Source of the DNA: JAXGTD01 sp040775095
GTDB taxonomy: Bacteria > Pseudomonadota > Gammaproteobacteria > Chromatiales > Chromatiaceae
Direction: 5' to 3'
Assembly: GCA_040775095.1 (NCBI GenBank)
Contig: JAXGTD010000006.1
Span: forward strand, 4,767 to 68,766
Length of the DNA: 64,000 nt
The notes beneath the pieces are model-generated. The model was not told the DNA's origin. It made no database searches and saw nothing but the letters and a program-made list of their open reading frames with translations. This document shows, piece by piece, positions 43,269-52,844 of the stretch (the stretch's first letter is position 1; every line of letters starts with the position of its first letter). Both the position numbers and the translations under genes were made by a program.

Positions 43269-45470
43269 TCAACCCACCAGATTACGCAGTGTCTCGAGCA
43301 GGCTGGACTGCTCGAAATCGCTCTTGACGATGTACGCATCCGCGCCGACCTCGATCCCGCGGCGCTTGTCTTCCTCCTTCTGGCGCGAGGTGATGATCAC
43401 GATTGGCACCGTACGGTACCGCTCATGTTCCCGTAGTTTTGCCGTCAGCGAGAATCCGTCCAGGCGGGGCATCTCCACATCGGTCAGCACCGCATCAAAA
43501 TGCCCGCCAACGGCCTTCTGCCAGCCGTCGAGTCCGTCCTCTGCGGTCGTGACGCGATAGCCATAGGCCTGCAGCACCTCCTGCTCGATCTCGCGCGTGT
43601 TCAACGAGTCGTCGACGACCAGGATGTGTCGGGGCTGCGCATCCTCGGCCCGGGCGGGTCCCGCGGTACTGCTTCGCAGCGCGGTCTCGCCCCAGACCCG
43701 GCGAGCCACCTCCATGATGCTCGGCGCCTGCAGGACGCTGACCAGTGCATCATCGCCCGCGGAGACGATGCCACCGATCAGGTGGCAGTCACGCATGTGG
43801 GCTGGCAGTGGCTTGATCAACATATCCCCTTCGTCCAGGAGGCGGTCGACCACCAGCCCGAGCTTGGATTGGGACACGCGAATCACCACCACCAGCCGCA
43901 GCGTCTGGTCGGCCTCACCGGTGCGCCCCGATGCGCTCACCGGCGCCGTCAGTCCGAGCAGCTCGGCGAGCGGAATCAACGGGACGAGCTCGTTGCGCAA
44001 CACCACCGCCGGGCGGCCGGCGACGGTGATGGTCTCCCCGGGCGCCACGCGAATGATCTCAACCACGTGCTGGGCGGCCAGTGCGAACGCTTGGCCGCTG
44101 GTCTCGAACAACAACACCCGCATCAGCGCCAGCGATAAGGGTAGCTTGAACCCGAGCGTGCTGCCCCGGCCAGGCCGGCTGGCGATCGTCACGCCGCCAC
44201 GAAGGTCGTCGACGATGGTGCGCTTGACCACATCCAGGCCGACCCCCCGGCCGGAGAGGTCGGTGATGATGTCACTGGTGCTGAAGCCAGGCTCGAAGAT
44301 CAGCTCCGCGACCTGTGCGTCCGAAAGCTGTTCGGCGTCGGCAGGATCCACCAGACCCCGTGCGATCGCCTTGGCAAGGATCCGCTGTCGGTTCAGCCCC
44401 GCCCCGTCATCCACCACGTCAACGGCCACACCGGCGCCCAACTGCCGCGCCGACACCCGGATCCGTCCCAGCGTGGGTTTGCCCGCGGCACGCCGGGTCT
44501 CCCCGTCTTCGATACCATGATCGACCGCGTTGCGCACGCTATGCACCAGGCAATCGCCGAGCCTCTCAATGATCTCCCGATCCAGCTCGACGTCGCCTCC
44601 GCTGGTCTCGCAGCTCACTTCCTTTCCCAGAGTACGCCCAAGCTCCCGGACCATACGTGGCAAGGGGTCAAACACCATTGACAGCGGCAGCATCCGCAGC
44701 GCCAGCGCACGGTCGTTGAGGGCCATGGTGACCGAATCCTGGGCCTGGATCTCCTCGCGCAGTCCGTGGGCGAGCTCCTGCACCGCCCTCGCATGCTGGG
44801 CCAGCCCCCGCGCGATACCGGTTTGCCCCATCTCTCCGAGACACTGGGCGGTGTGGGCCAAGGCCTGGGCCTCGCGCGGATAACGGCGCAGCCGGGCCTG
44901 GCTCGAGAGCATCACCCCCAACAGCTGGATCAGCTCATCGAGCCGCGCCAGCGGCACCCGCACCGTCTCCTGGCGTTGTCCACGCGCCCGGGTCGGCTCG
45001 CTTCGATCCGCGGTGCCCGGTGCCGCAGCCCCGGGGGGGCCGTCCCCGCCGCCCTCTGGCGGGGCCATCGGCACCGGGGTCTCCCCGGTCAAGATCCTCG
45101 CCAGGTCGTCGCACAGCCCCTGGTCCAGCTCGACCGGATCGGCGCCACTGACCTCAAGGAGGTCGACGCGGGTGCTGATCCCGTCGATTGCGCGCAGCAA
45201 CAGATCCCCGATCTCGGGGCGATGCCGAAGACGGCCGTCGCGCAATGCCGCCAGTACATCCTCGAGCCGATGCGCGGTCTCGGCGATCCCGCCGAGCTTG
45301 AGCATCCGGGCAGAACCCTTCACCGTGTGTGCCGAGCGAAACAGGGCGCTGATGGCTTCTGCATCCTCGGGGGTCTCGTTCAGGGCGTTTACCCCGGCCT
45401 CCATCCCCGTGAGATGGTCGCGCGCCTCTTGGACGAAGCGCCCGATGAATTTTTGGAGGTCCAATGCCAT
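43269..45470 (-). CDS. Hybrid chemosensory kinase CheA-REC (WspE-like)
   Basis: The 733-residue kinase has an Hpt domain (histidine in FRSAHTVKGSARML, near residue 48), dimerisation domain, HATPase (HSVRNAVDHGIEDG, VVDDGAGLN, DLSGRGVGLDVVK), a CheW-like domain (LLFETSGQAFALAAQHVVEI) and a C-terminal receiver (HILVVDDSLNTRE, aspartate in AVLTDVEMPRLDG). It lacks a clear P2 domain for CheY/CheB docking. CheA fused to a receiver is typical of Wsp- and Chp-type alternative systems. The start ATG at 45470 is set by the Hpt domain; the ribosome-binding site is weak. Confidence 0.93.
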   Translation of the reverse strand: MALDLQKFIGRFVQEARDHLTGMEAGVNALNETPEDAEAISALFRSAHTVKGSARMLKLGGIAETAHRLEDVLAALRDGRLRHRPEIGDLLLRAIDGISTRVDLLEVSGADPVELDQGLCDDLARILTGETPVPMAPPEGGGDGPPGAAAPGTADRSEPTRARGQRQETVRVPLARLDELIQLLGVMLSSQARLRRYPREAQALAHTAQCLGEMGQTGIARGLAQHARAVQELAHGLREEIQAQDSVTMALNDRALALRMLPLSMVFDPLPRMVRELGRTLGKEVSCETSGGDVELDREIIERLGDCLVHSVRNAVDHGIEDGETRRAAGKPTLGRIRVSARQLGAGVAVDVVDDGAGLNRQRILAKAIARGLVDPADAEQLSDAQVAELIFEPGFSTSDIITDLSGRGVGLDVVKRTIVDDLRGGVTIASRPGRGSTLGFKLPLSLALMRVLLFETSGQAFALAAQHVVEIIRVAPGETITVAGRPAVVLRNELVPLIPLAELLGLTAPVSASGRTGEADQTLRLVVVIRVSQSKLGLVVDRLLDEGDMLIKPLPAHMRDCHLIGGIVSAGDDALVSVLQAPSIMEVARRVWGETALRSSTAGPARAEDAQPRHILVVDDSLNTREIEQEVLQAYGYRVTTAEDGLDGWQKAVGGHFDAVLTDVEMPRLDGFSLTAKLREHERYRTVPIVIITSRQKEEDKRRGIEVGADAYIVKSDFEQSSLLETLRNLVG

Positions 45471-45493
45471 GATCCGGGCCCTGGGAGACGGCC

Positions 45494-46960
45494 TCAGGCC
45501 GCCGCATCCAGACGCGCAAGGTGGAACTGACACAACGCCCGCAGATCGCTGATCGGTAGCGGTGGCGGCAATGGTCCGGCCTGTTCCATGGCGGCGCTCT
45601 CATCGTCGAGTTGCTGCAGCACACTGCGATAGGCGCGCCGAGCGAGCGTTCGATTGCCAAGGTCACGATAGGTCTCGGCCAACAGCAGGTGCGCGGGCCA
45701 GAAGGCCGTCTGCGCATAGACGGCGCGGCGGGCATGGGCGATCGCCGCGTCCGGATCGCCCGCAAGGCGCGCCAGGCGGCCAAGCAGGGTCAGGGCCGGG
45801 GCGGACCAGGGATCGTCGCCGAGCGCACGCTCGGCCGCCGCCCCGGCCGCCTGTGCCTGTCCCTGCTCGAGCTGGAGCCAGGCCAACAGCACCAGTGGCC
45901 GCGCGCCAACTGGATCGGATCCACTCTCGGCCAGGGGAAGCAGCTCCTGCAGTGCCCGCTCCAACCGACCTTCGCGCACCAGCTCCAGCGCGCGCTCGAG
46001 GGCCCCATCATGGGGAGAGATGGCAGACCGCCGCGCCGCGGACGACCTCGAATCGGGCCGCGTCGCCGCGCCAGATACGCGCGCGCCGCGCCGCGCCGTG
46101 GGCGCGGGAGGGGTGACGCGTGTCCGGGCGGCTGTTGGCGCGGTCGCCGGTTCAGTACCAGCCCGCGCAAAATACCAAACGCCGTCCTCTTCACACCGGG
46201 TCAGCAGACCGAGATCGTTGGCCAGGACCTCCGCCGTCCCGACGATCAGACAACCCCGCGGCGCCAGAAGCTCTCCCAACCGACGCTGCACCAGGATGCG
46301 CGTATCGGCGTCGAAGTAGATCGACAGGTTGCGATAGAAGATCAGATCCTGGCCCCTTAAACCGCCAGGATAGGGCCAGTCGAGAAGATTAAGGTGACTA
46401 AAATGGACCCGACCACGAATCTCGTCGGCCAGACAAAGCGTTTCGTCTGGCCCCCGACGGAACCAGCGCTCGATCAGCGCCGGCGAGAGCGCGCGAAACG
46501 AGTGGGGCCGGAAACATCCTTTGCGCGCCCGCTCCAGGGCCTCGGGGTCGACATCGCAGGCGTTGATGCTGAACCAGTCGAGGGCAGCACGACCCCAACG
46601 TTCACACAACGCCATGGCGATGGAGAACGGCTCCTCACCGCTTGAACAGCCCACCGAGAGTATGCGTATGGGAGCAACATCCGGGCGTGCGGCCAGCAGG
46701 CGCGGCCCGAGGCGATCGGTCAGCCATCGCAGGTGCAGTGGCTCGCGATAGAAATAGGTCTCGTTGATCGTGAGTAGGCTGGCGAGCGCCGCCAGCTCGT
46801 CCGGGTCCTTGGCCAAGCGCTCCAGATAGGCGCCAAGATACGCCTCCCCGGTGATACGCATGCGCCGGTCAAGACCGCCGCGCAGCGAGTCCTCCGCGGG
46901 GCCATCGATGCGCATGCCAAGCCGCTCGCGTACCAGGGCCTTGGCCGCCGCGAAATCCAT
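45494..46960 (-). CDS. CheR methyltransferase with TPR domain (WspC-like)
   Basis: The 488-residue protein has a CheR N-terminal helical domain and an AdoMet-binding methyltransferase domain (SVGCSSGEEPFSIAMALCE). ACDVDPEALERARKGCF and FYRNLSIYFD further support CheR, which methylates glutamates on the receptor. A low-complexity Ala/Arg/Pro linker (about 270 to 310) leads to three TPR-like repeats (about 320 to 450). CheR-TPR fusions such as WspC belong to alternative chemosensory systems. ATG at 46960 shares one base with the cheB stop; GTG at 46963 is an alternative. Confidence 0.92.
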   Translation of the reverse strand: MDFAAAKALVRERLGMRIDGPAEDSLRGGLDRRMRITGEAYLGAYLERLAKDPDELAALASLLTINETYFYREPLHLRWLTDRLGPRLLAARPDVAPIRILSVGCSSGEEPFSIAMALCERWGRAALDWFSINACDVDPEALERARKGCFRPHSFRALSPALIERWFRRGPDETLCLADEIRGRVHFSHLNLLDWPYPGGLRGQDLIFYRNLSIYFDADTRILVQRRLGELLAPRGCLIVGTAEVLANDLGLLTRCEEDGVWYFARAGTEPATAPTAARTRVTPPAPTARRGARVSGAATRPDSRSSAARRSAISPHDGALERALELVREGRLERALQELLPLAESGSDPVGARPLVLLAWLQLEQGQAQAAGAAAERALGDDPWSAPALTLLGRLARLAGDPDAAIAHARRAVYAQTAFWPAHLLLAETYRDLGNRTLARRAYRSVLQQLDDESAAMEQAGPLPPPLPISDLRALCQFHLARLDAAA

Positions 46961-48057
46961 CACCGGCCCCCGCGGGGCGACGGCTCGCGCCCGACCTTGT
47001 ACACGCTGCTCACGAGCTCACCGGCGATCCGCGCCAACGGCAGAATACGCGCGACATGACCGCTGGCGACGGCCTCGCGGTTCATGCCGTAGACCACGGA
47101 GCTGGCCTCATCCTGCGCAAGCGTCAACCCCCCCGCCAAGGCGATGGATAAAATTCCACGGGCACCGTCGCGCCCCATGCCGGTGAGGATCACGCCAATC
47201 GCGTCGCGGCCCGCCACATCCGCGACAGAACATAGCAGCCGGTCGCAGCTCGGGTGATAGATGTCGCGCTGCGCGCGCGGCTCCACCCGCGCGCTCCCCC
47301 GTGCGGTGACCGACAGGTGGCCACTGGAATCGGCAAAATAGACATGCCCGGCCAACAGGGGCTCGCCGTCGCGGGCGACCGACACCTGCAATGGACACAG
47401 TCCGTCAAGCCATTGGGCCATGCCGGCCACGAAGCCGTCGGAGATGTGCTGCGCAACCAGAATCGGAGCGGGAAAGCCCACCGGTAGTGCCGGCAGGAGC
47501 TGGGCAAGGGCCTGTGGCCCGCCCGTGGAGGCCGCGATGGCGACCAATCCACGCCCCGCGCCGGCGTCCACCTCTTTCGGCCAGCGCTCGCACCCGCCAT
47601 CACGCGCCGTGGGACTCGTCGGGCCCCCTGTTCGCTGGCCAACGCGCGGGCGTAGGTGCCGGATCACCGGCACCCCGGCGAGCATCAGCAGTCGCGCGGT
47701 GAAGGCGGGGCCATCGTCCACGCTTGGCTTGGCGATCGCCTCGAGCGCGCCGCGCGTGACGGCGGCCATCGCGTTGGCGGCATCGGCGACATCGGAAACG
47801 ACGACGATGCGCGTCGCCCGGGTGCTCATGATCTCGCAAATCGCCTCCATCCCGTCCATGACCGGCATCTGCAGGTCCATCGTGACGATGTCCGGGGCAA
47901 GCGCCAGCACCCGCTCGACCGCCTCGCGACCATTCCTGGCCTCGCCGCAGACTTCAAGCCTCGGGGCCTCGTCGATCAGGGCACGGATCAGGTGCCGCGC
48001 GGTCGCGCTGTCGTCCACGACAAGCACGCGCACGGGAGGCCTGGACGGCGTCATCAT
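46960..48057 (-). CDS. cheB: CheB protein-glutamate methylesterase
   Basis: The 365-residue protein has a receiver domain (RVLVVDDSATARHLI, aspartate in IVTMDLQMPVMDGME) and a C-terminal methylesterase with the catalytic triad in AIAASTGGPQAL (serine), AQHISDG (histidine) and TGMGRDGARG (aspartate). It removes methyl groups from the receptor for adaptation, when phosphorylated by CheA. It is the WspF position in Wsp-type systems. The ATG overlaps the MCP stop by four bases (ATGA). Confidence 0.95.
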   Translation of the reverse strand: MMTPSRPPVRVLVVDDSATARHLIRALIDEAPRLEVCGEARNGREAVERVLALAPDIVTMDLQMPVMDGMEAICEIMSTRATRIVVVSDVADAANAMAAVTRGALEAIAKPSVDDGPAFTARLLMLAGVPVIRHLRPRVGQRTGGPTSPTARDGGCERWPKEVDAGAGRGLVAIAASTGGPQALAQLLPALPVGFPAPILVAQHISDGFVAGMAQWLDGLCPLQVSVARDGEPLLAGHVYFADSSGHLSVTARGSARVEPRAQRDIYHPSCDRLLCSVADVAGRDAIGVILTGMGRDGARGILSIALAGGLTLAQDEASSVVYGMNREAVASGHVARILPLARIAGELVSSVYKVGREPSPRGGR

Positions 48058-50006
48058 GGATCCTGGTCCGCCCGCGGCACGCCGATGGATGGCCGACGTT
48101 TTAGCGTGAAGCTGTCGACCCCGTCTTTGAGTCGCGCCGACAGCGCGGTCATGTCCTGAGCGATGGTCGCAATACGCCGCACCGACTGGGCGGTATCGGC
48201 ACTGGCCGTGACGATCTCACGCAGCGCCACCACCACCTGATCGCTGGCCGTCTTCTGCTGCTGGCTCGACAGGCTGATCTGCTGTGCCGCCCCGGTCGTC
48301 TCCGCGGCACCCTCGACCATCGCCGCGAGCAGCTCGGAGGTCTGCGACGACTCCTCCATTCCGAGGCGGACGCTGGCGGCCCCCTTTTCGGAGGTCACCA
48401 CCAACCGGCCAATGGACGACTGGATCTGACCCACCCTGGTCGCGATCTCGCTGGTGGACTCGGTGACCGAATCCGCCAGGCGGCGGATCTCCGCGGCCAC
48501 GACACCGAATCGCTTGCCGGCCTCCCCCGCGGACGATGCCTCCAGCGCGGCGTTGAACGCGATGAGCTTGGTCTGATCCGCGACCGTATTGATGATGTCC
48601 ATGATGCGGGAGATCTCCTTGGACTTATTGCCCAGGTCGACGATCTCGGCCAGTGCGTCCTTGTTGTCGCGGCTGATCTCACCCATCCGGGACAGCAGCC
48701 GCTGCATCGCCTCGGAGCCACCGCGGCTGTCTTCCAACGTACGCCGGGCCACATCGACCACGGTCTCCGAATACTCCGCGATCTGCGTCGAGGATGCGGA
48801 CAACTCTTCCATGGTCGACGTGATCTCCGCCACCGAGGCCGACATCTCACTGGAGGTGGCCGCCTGTCCGTCCACCGATCGCGCGATCTCGCCAGCCGCC
48901 GCGAGCGCGCTGGATGCATTGTCGCGGACCTCCGCCACGAGCTCGTTGAGGCGATGACGCATCGCGTTGGCGGCGCGCGCCAGTGCCGCCAGCTCGTCCT
49001 TGCCACCGGCCGGGATGTCCCGGCTGAGATCGCCCGCGGCGACCCGATCCACACCCGCGGCCAGGATCCGGATGCGCCCACCCAGGGAGCGCGCCGTCAA
49101 CTGTGCGACCAAGAGGCAAAACAGCATCGCAAGCCCGGCGACCAGCCAGGCGTGGTTGGTGGCATCGGCGAGCACTCGCTGATGGCGCAGTCGGTCCTTC
49201 GCCACCTCCAGGACGCCCAGCGGTTGGCCCGAGTAGTCTTGCACCAGCTGCGCCAGGATCAGCATCGAGCGTCCATCGACCGTCACTTGCCGTACCTGCG
49301 GCTGCCCCGCCAGCGCCGCGCGGAGTGTCTCCTCATCGAGCAACGGGTCCGCCTCGCCGAAGGTGCTCGCGAAGGTCTCGAGCTTGCCATCACGCAGCCA
49401 CAGCAGGGCGGCGTCCGCCCCGTGGGTCGCCTTGAAAGCGTCGAAGAACGGCGGACCGAAGGACATACCGAGCTCGACGCTGCCCACGTGCTGCCCGTCG
49501 TGGAAGACGGGCACCATGCCGCGCGCCCCAAGGCCGGCGACACCGATCTCCAGACCGCGATGGGGTTCGAGCTTGGAATTGGTATCCACGACGGAATGGC
49601 GGAACGACGACAGGTCATCGCCGAACTTTTCCGGTTGATGCAACCGCAGGAAGGAGCGCGCCGCCGGGGTGTGGAACTGGAACTGCACGACCCCATAGTC
49701 CACCGCCAGGATTTGAAAAGCTGGCACCAAGGCCGCCTCCAGCCCGGCGCGGTCACCGGCCGCGAGGTATTTCTGGACGTCCGGTAAGCTGGCCACCAGC
49801 GCGCTCATCGCCTCGGCCATCCGCGACTCCGCCGCGACACTGACCAGGATCGCCTGCGCAAGCCCCTCCAACTCCGAGCGCTCGGCATCGAGCATCACCT
49901 TGTGCAGATTTCGCAGACTGCCCCAGGTGAGCCCCCCCAACGCCAACGCGATGGCGAGCACCATGCCGAGCATGATGTTGGCCCAAAGGTGGAGATTCTT
50001 GAACAT
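48054..50006 (-). CDS. Methyl-accepting chemotaxis protein with periplasmic sensor (WspA-like position)
   Basis: The 650-residue receptor has two transmembrane helices (about 10 to 30 and 286 to 305). The periplasmic domain between them, about 250 residues, looks like a double Cache fold (FQFHTPAARSFLRLHQPEKFGDD, GMVPVFHDGQHVGSVELGM). A HAMP domain and a signalling domain follow. The kinase-contact tip is unusual in sequence around ADQTKLIAFNAALEASSAGEAGKRFGVVA, with the standard EAARAGE replaced by EASSAGE. It is the first gene of the operon, so its stimulus controls the whole system. Confidence 0.92.
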   Translation of the reverse strand: MFKNLHLWANIMLGMVLAIALALGGLTWGSLRNLHKVMLDAERSELEGLAQAILVSVAAESRMAEAMSALVASLPDVQKYLAAGDRAGLEAALVPAFQILAVDYGVVQFQFHTPAARSFLRLHQPEKFGDDLSSFRHSVVDTNSKLEPHRGLEIGVAGLGARGMVPVFHDGQHVGSVELGMSFGPPFFDAFKATHGADAALLWLRDGKLETFASTFGEADPLLDEETLRAALAGQPQVRQVTVDGRSMLILAQLVQDYSGQPLGVLEVAKDRLRHQRVLADATNHAWLVAGLAMLFCLLVAQLTARSLGGRIRILAAGVDRVAAGDLSRDIPAGGKDELAALARAANAMRHRLNELVAEVRDNASSALAAAGEIARSVDGQAATSSEMSASVAEITSTMEELSASSTQIAEYSETVVDVARRTLEDSRGGSEAMQRLLSRMGEISRDNKDALAEIVDLGNKSKEISRIMDIINTVADQTKLIAFNAALEASSAGEAGKRFGVVAAEIRRLADSVTESTSEIATRVGQIQSSIGRLVVTSEKGAASVRLGMEESSQTSELLAAMVEGAAETTGAAQQISLSSQQQKTASDQVVVALREIVTASADTAQSVRRIATIAQDMTALSARLKDGVDSFTLKRRPSIGVPRADQDP

Positions 50007-50153
50007 TGCGAGGCCCTTTGACGCATGAGTGGGATGCTGGTCGTCGGCCGGCCCTGGTCTAAATCAGGCGTACCGACCGCGGACGCGGCCTATCCTATTC
50101 CGTCTCGCTCAACGGCGCATGGCGGCCAACCGCGCCCCGCGCCCTTCACCGCC

Positions 50154-51599
50154 TCAGCCATCCAACCGGAGCACGCGGATGACATCGGTGCCGCCCGCGC
50201 TCTGGTTGTATCCCGACGTGGCGATCACGACATCGCCGGCACGCGCCATGCCGCGCTCACGCGCGACCGCGATGGCAAGCGCGACCTTCGCATCGGCGGA
50301 AATGCCGGCCTGATACAGCACCGGGATCACACCCCAGTTGAGCGAGAGCCGACGTGCCACCTCCCGCGACGCTGTCACGGCGAGGATCGAGCATTCGGGA
50401 CGGTGTTTGGAGATCAGACGGGACGTGAAACCCGTCTCGGTCAGACTGAGTATCGCGGTTGCACCCAGGCGCTCGGCCATCTGCACCGCCGACTGGGCGA
50501 CCGCCTCGGTGATGACATTGGCTGGATTGGGCAGGATGCGCTGCAGGTAGCCATATTCGCGCAGCGAGGCCTCGGCGCGGATCGCCAGCTCCGCCATGGT
50601 CCGCACGGCATCGATCGGGAAATGACCCATCGCGGTTTCGCCCGAGAGCATGACCGCGGACGTCCCGTCGAGGATCGCGTTGGCCACATCGCTCGCCTCG
50701 GCGCGGGTCGGCTTGGGGTTTCGCTCCATCGAGGCCAGCATCTGGGTGGCCGTGATCACGGGCTTGCCGTTACTGACGGTGGTGCGAATGATCTTCTTCT
50801 GTGTGCTTGGCACGTCCGCCAGCGGCAGCTCCACGCCAAGGTCGCCACGCGCCACCATGACCCCGTCGGCGGCCAACACGATCGACTCCAGGTTGGCGAC
50901 ACCGGCGCGGTTCTCGATCTTTGCAATGATCGGGATCTCGACGCCGCGCTCGAGCAGGATCTCACGCATCCGGTGCACCTCATCGGCGCTCTGGATGAAC
51001 GACGCGGCAATGTACTCGACATCGTTCTCGGCGGCGAAGCTCAGCTCGCGCACGACATCGTCGCGGTGTGCCGGGTCGACCGCGGTCACGGACAGTTGCG
51101 TGTTCGGCAGATTGACACCCTTGCTCTCGCCCAGCATACCGCCAACGACCACGCGGCAGCGCACCTCGCGCTCGGCCGTGGCCAACACCTGCAGCTCCAT
51201 CGCGCCATCGTCGAGCAGGATGGTTTCACCCGGATTCACTTCCCGCGGCAGACGCGCGTAGGAGACGGAGACACCATGCTCGTTGCCGGCCCGGTTGTCC
51301 GTAAACAGGGAGAACATCGCCCCGGAGGTCAGCTCGATCGAGCCGGCCTCGAGGCGACCGGTGCGGATCTCGATGCCACGGGTGTCGATCATGATCGCGA
51401 CCTGGACACCGACCTCGTCGGCCGCCGCGCGGATGCGATCCAGACGCGCCTTGTGCTCGACGAAGGTGCCATGCGAAAGATTCAGGCGTGCCACGTTCAT
51501 GCCGGCGCGCAGCATCGCCGCGAGGGTCTGGGGGGAGTCGCAGGCGGGGCCGACGGTGGCGACGATCTTGGTTCGGCGCATGCGGACACGATCGGGCAT
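50154..51599 (-). CDS. pyk: Pyruvate kinase
   Basis: The 481-residue enzyme makes pyruvate and ATP from phosphoenolpyruvate in glycolysis. Motifs are TKIVATVGPACDS at the N-terminus, ARLNLSHGTFVEH, the active-site lysine in IIAKIENRAGVANL, MVARGDLGVELP, and the signature EASDVANAILDGTSAVMLSGE. The C-terminal domain is complete, so allosteric control is possible. It is transcribed toward the MCP gene, separated by about 150 bases, and follows pyrD by about 165 bases on the same strand. Confidence 0.97.
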   Translation of the reverse strand: MPDRVRMRRTKIVATVGPACDSPQTLAAMLRAGMNVARLNLSHGTFVEHKARLDRIRAAADEVGVQVAIMIDTRGIEIRTGRLEAGSIELTSGAMFSLFTDNRAGNEHGVSVSYARLPREVNPGETILLDDGAMELQVLATAEREVRCRVVVGGMLGESKGVNLPNTQLSVTAVDPAHRDDVVRELSFAAENDVEYIAASFIQSADEVHRMREILLERGVEIPIIAKIENRAGVANLESIVLAADGVMVARGDLGVELPLADVPSTQKKIIRTTVSNGKPVITATQMLASMERNPKPTRAEASDVANAILDGTSAVMLSGETAMGHFPIDAVRTMAELAIRAEASLREYGYLQRILPNPANVITEAVAQSAVQMAERLGATAILSLTETGFTSRLISKHRPECSILAVTASREVARRLSLNWGVIPVLYQAGISADAKVALAIAVARERGMARAGDVVIATSGYNQSAGGTDVIRVLRLDG

Positions 51600-51764
51600 C
51601 AGGGTGCTTCCTGGTTGGGGACGTTGGCAATGGTCCGGTGAATGTACCGGATTGCGCGGAATTTGACAGGAATCACCATCGGCCGGCGCGCAGGACCGCT
51701 ACCCGTTCGCTTCGGCGCAGGCCCACGCGGGAGGCGAGCACCGCCCCGGCCGCTCCGACGCGGA

Positions 51765-52844
51765 TCAGACGGCCGGGGACGGCCGCGCATCCCCCTTCTG
51801 CCCGGCAACGAGGCCGCGCAGCAAGCGCCTGACAAAGCCTGGCCCGTTGTAGATCAGGCCGGTGTAGAGCTGGACCAGGTCGGCACCGGCGGCGAGCTTG
51901 GCCGCGGCGCCGGCCGGATCCATGACCCCCCCGACGCCGATCAGTACCGGCCCCGGTCCGAGCGCCTCGCGCACCAGCCCCAGCAGCTGCGTGCTGCGCG
52001 CCTGCAACGGGCGCCCGGACAGCCCGCCGCTCATCCCCGTCGTCGGACTGCGCAGGCCGTCGAAGCGCACGGTCGTGTTGGTCAGGATCAGGCCCGCGCA
52101 GCCGGCGTCCAGCGCCGCGCGCGCGCAGGCGAGCGCGTCCTCGTCGGCCAGGTCCGGCGCCAGCTTGAGCAACAGCGGGCGCGCCTGGCCCAGACGCTGA
52201 TTTGGCGCCTGAATCGCATCGACGATACGCCCGACCTGCTCCACCGTCTGAAGATCGCGCAACCCCGGCGTATTGGGGCTGGAGATGTTGACGACGACAT
52301 AGTCGGCCAGCTCCCCAAGGCGCTCGAAGGCGCGCCGATAGTCGTTCGCCGCCTGCTCCGCGGGCGTCGCCTTGGATTTGCCGATGTTCACGCCGAGCGG
52401 GATCTGCAGGACGCGGCGTGCGCGCAGTCGTTCGAGCCGGGCGGCGACCGCATCGGCCCCCGCGTTGTTGAAACCCATTCGGTTGATCAGCGCACCGTCG
52501 CGCGGCAGCCGGAACAGACGGGGTCGCGGGTTACCGGGCTGGGCCAGCGCGGTGACGGTGCCGATCTCGACGAAACCAAAACCGAGCGATTGCCACACCG
52601 GTATCGCCTCGGCGTCCTTGTCGAGTCCGGCCGCCAGACCGATCGGGTTCGGGAAGTCCAGACCGAGCGCGCGGACCCGCAATCCGGGGCGACGCGCCAC
52701 ATCCGTATCCGCCAGGCGCCCGTCGAAGAGGGCCGACCAGCGCGCCGACAGCCCGATCGCCAGCTCGTGCGCCAACTCCGGATCGAGCCGGAACAGCAGT
52801 GGCCGAAGCAGTCGCCAGGGGTCGATGGCAGCGCCGATGGGCAT
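51765..52844 (-). CDS. pyrD: Dihydroorotate dehydrogenase, class 2 (quinone-dependent)
   Basis: The 359-residue membrane-associated flavoenzyme oxidises dihydroorotate to orotate in pyrimidine synthesis. The N-terminal amphipathic part (RLLRPLLFRLDPELAHELAI) is the quinone/membrane-binding extension of class 2. Flavin-site motifs include NPIGLAAGLDKDAEA, GFGFVEIGTVT, NISSPNTPGLRDLQ (catalytic serine) and GVGGVMDP. I set the start at 52844 because AAGGA lies 7 bases upstream; the longer reading to 53078 is not supported. A TACAAT hexamer at 52895 to 52900 on the minus strand may be its -10 box. Confidence 0.96.
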   Translation of the reverse strand: MPIGAAIDPWRLLRPLLFRLDPELAHELAIGLSARWSALFDGRLADTDVARRPGLRVRALGLDFPNPIGLAAGLDKDAEAIPVWQSLGFGFVEIGTVTALAQPGNPRPRLFRLPRDGALINRMGFNNAGADAVAARLERLRARRVLQIPLGVNIGKSKATPAEQAANDYRRAFERLGELADYVVVNISSPNTPGLRDLQTVEQVGRIVDAIQAPNQRLGQARPLLLKLAPDLADEDALACARAALDAGCAGLILTNTTVRFDGLRSPTTGMSGGLSGRPLQARSTQLLGLVREALGPGPVLIGVGGVMDPAGAAAKLAAGADLVQLYTGLIYNGPGFVRRLLRGLVAGQKGDARPSPAV

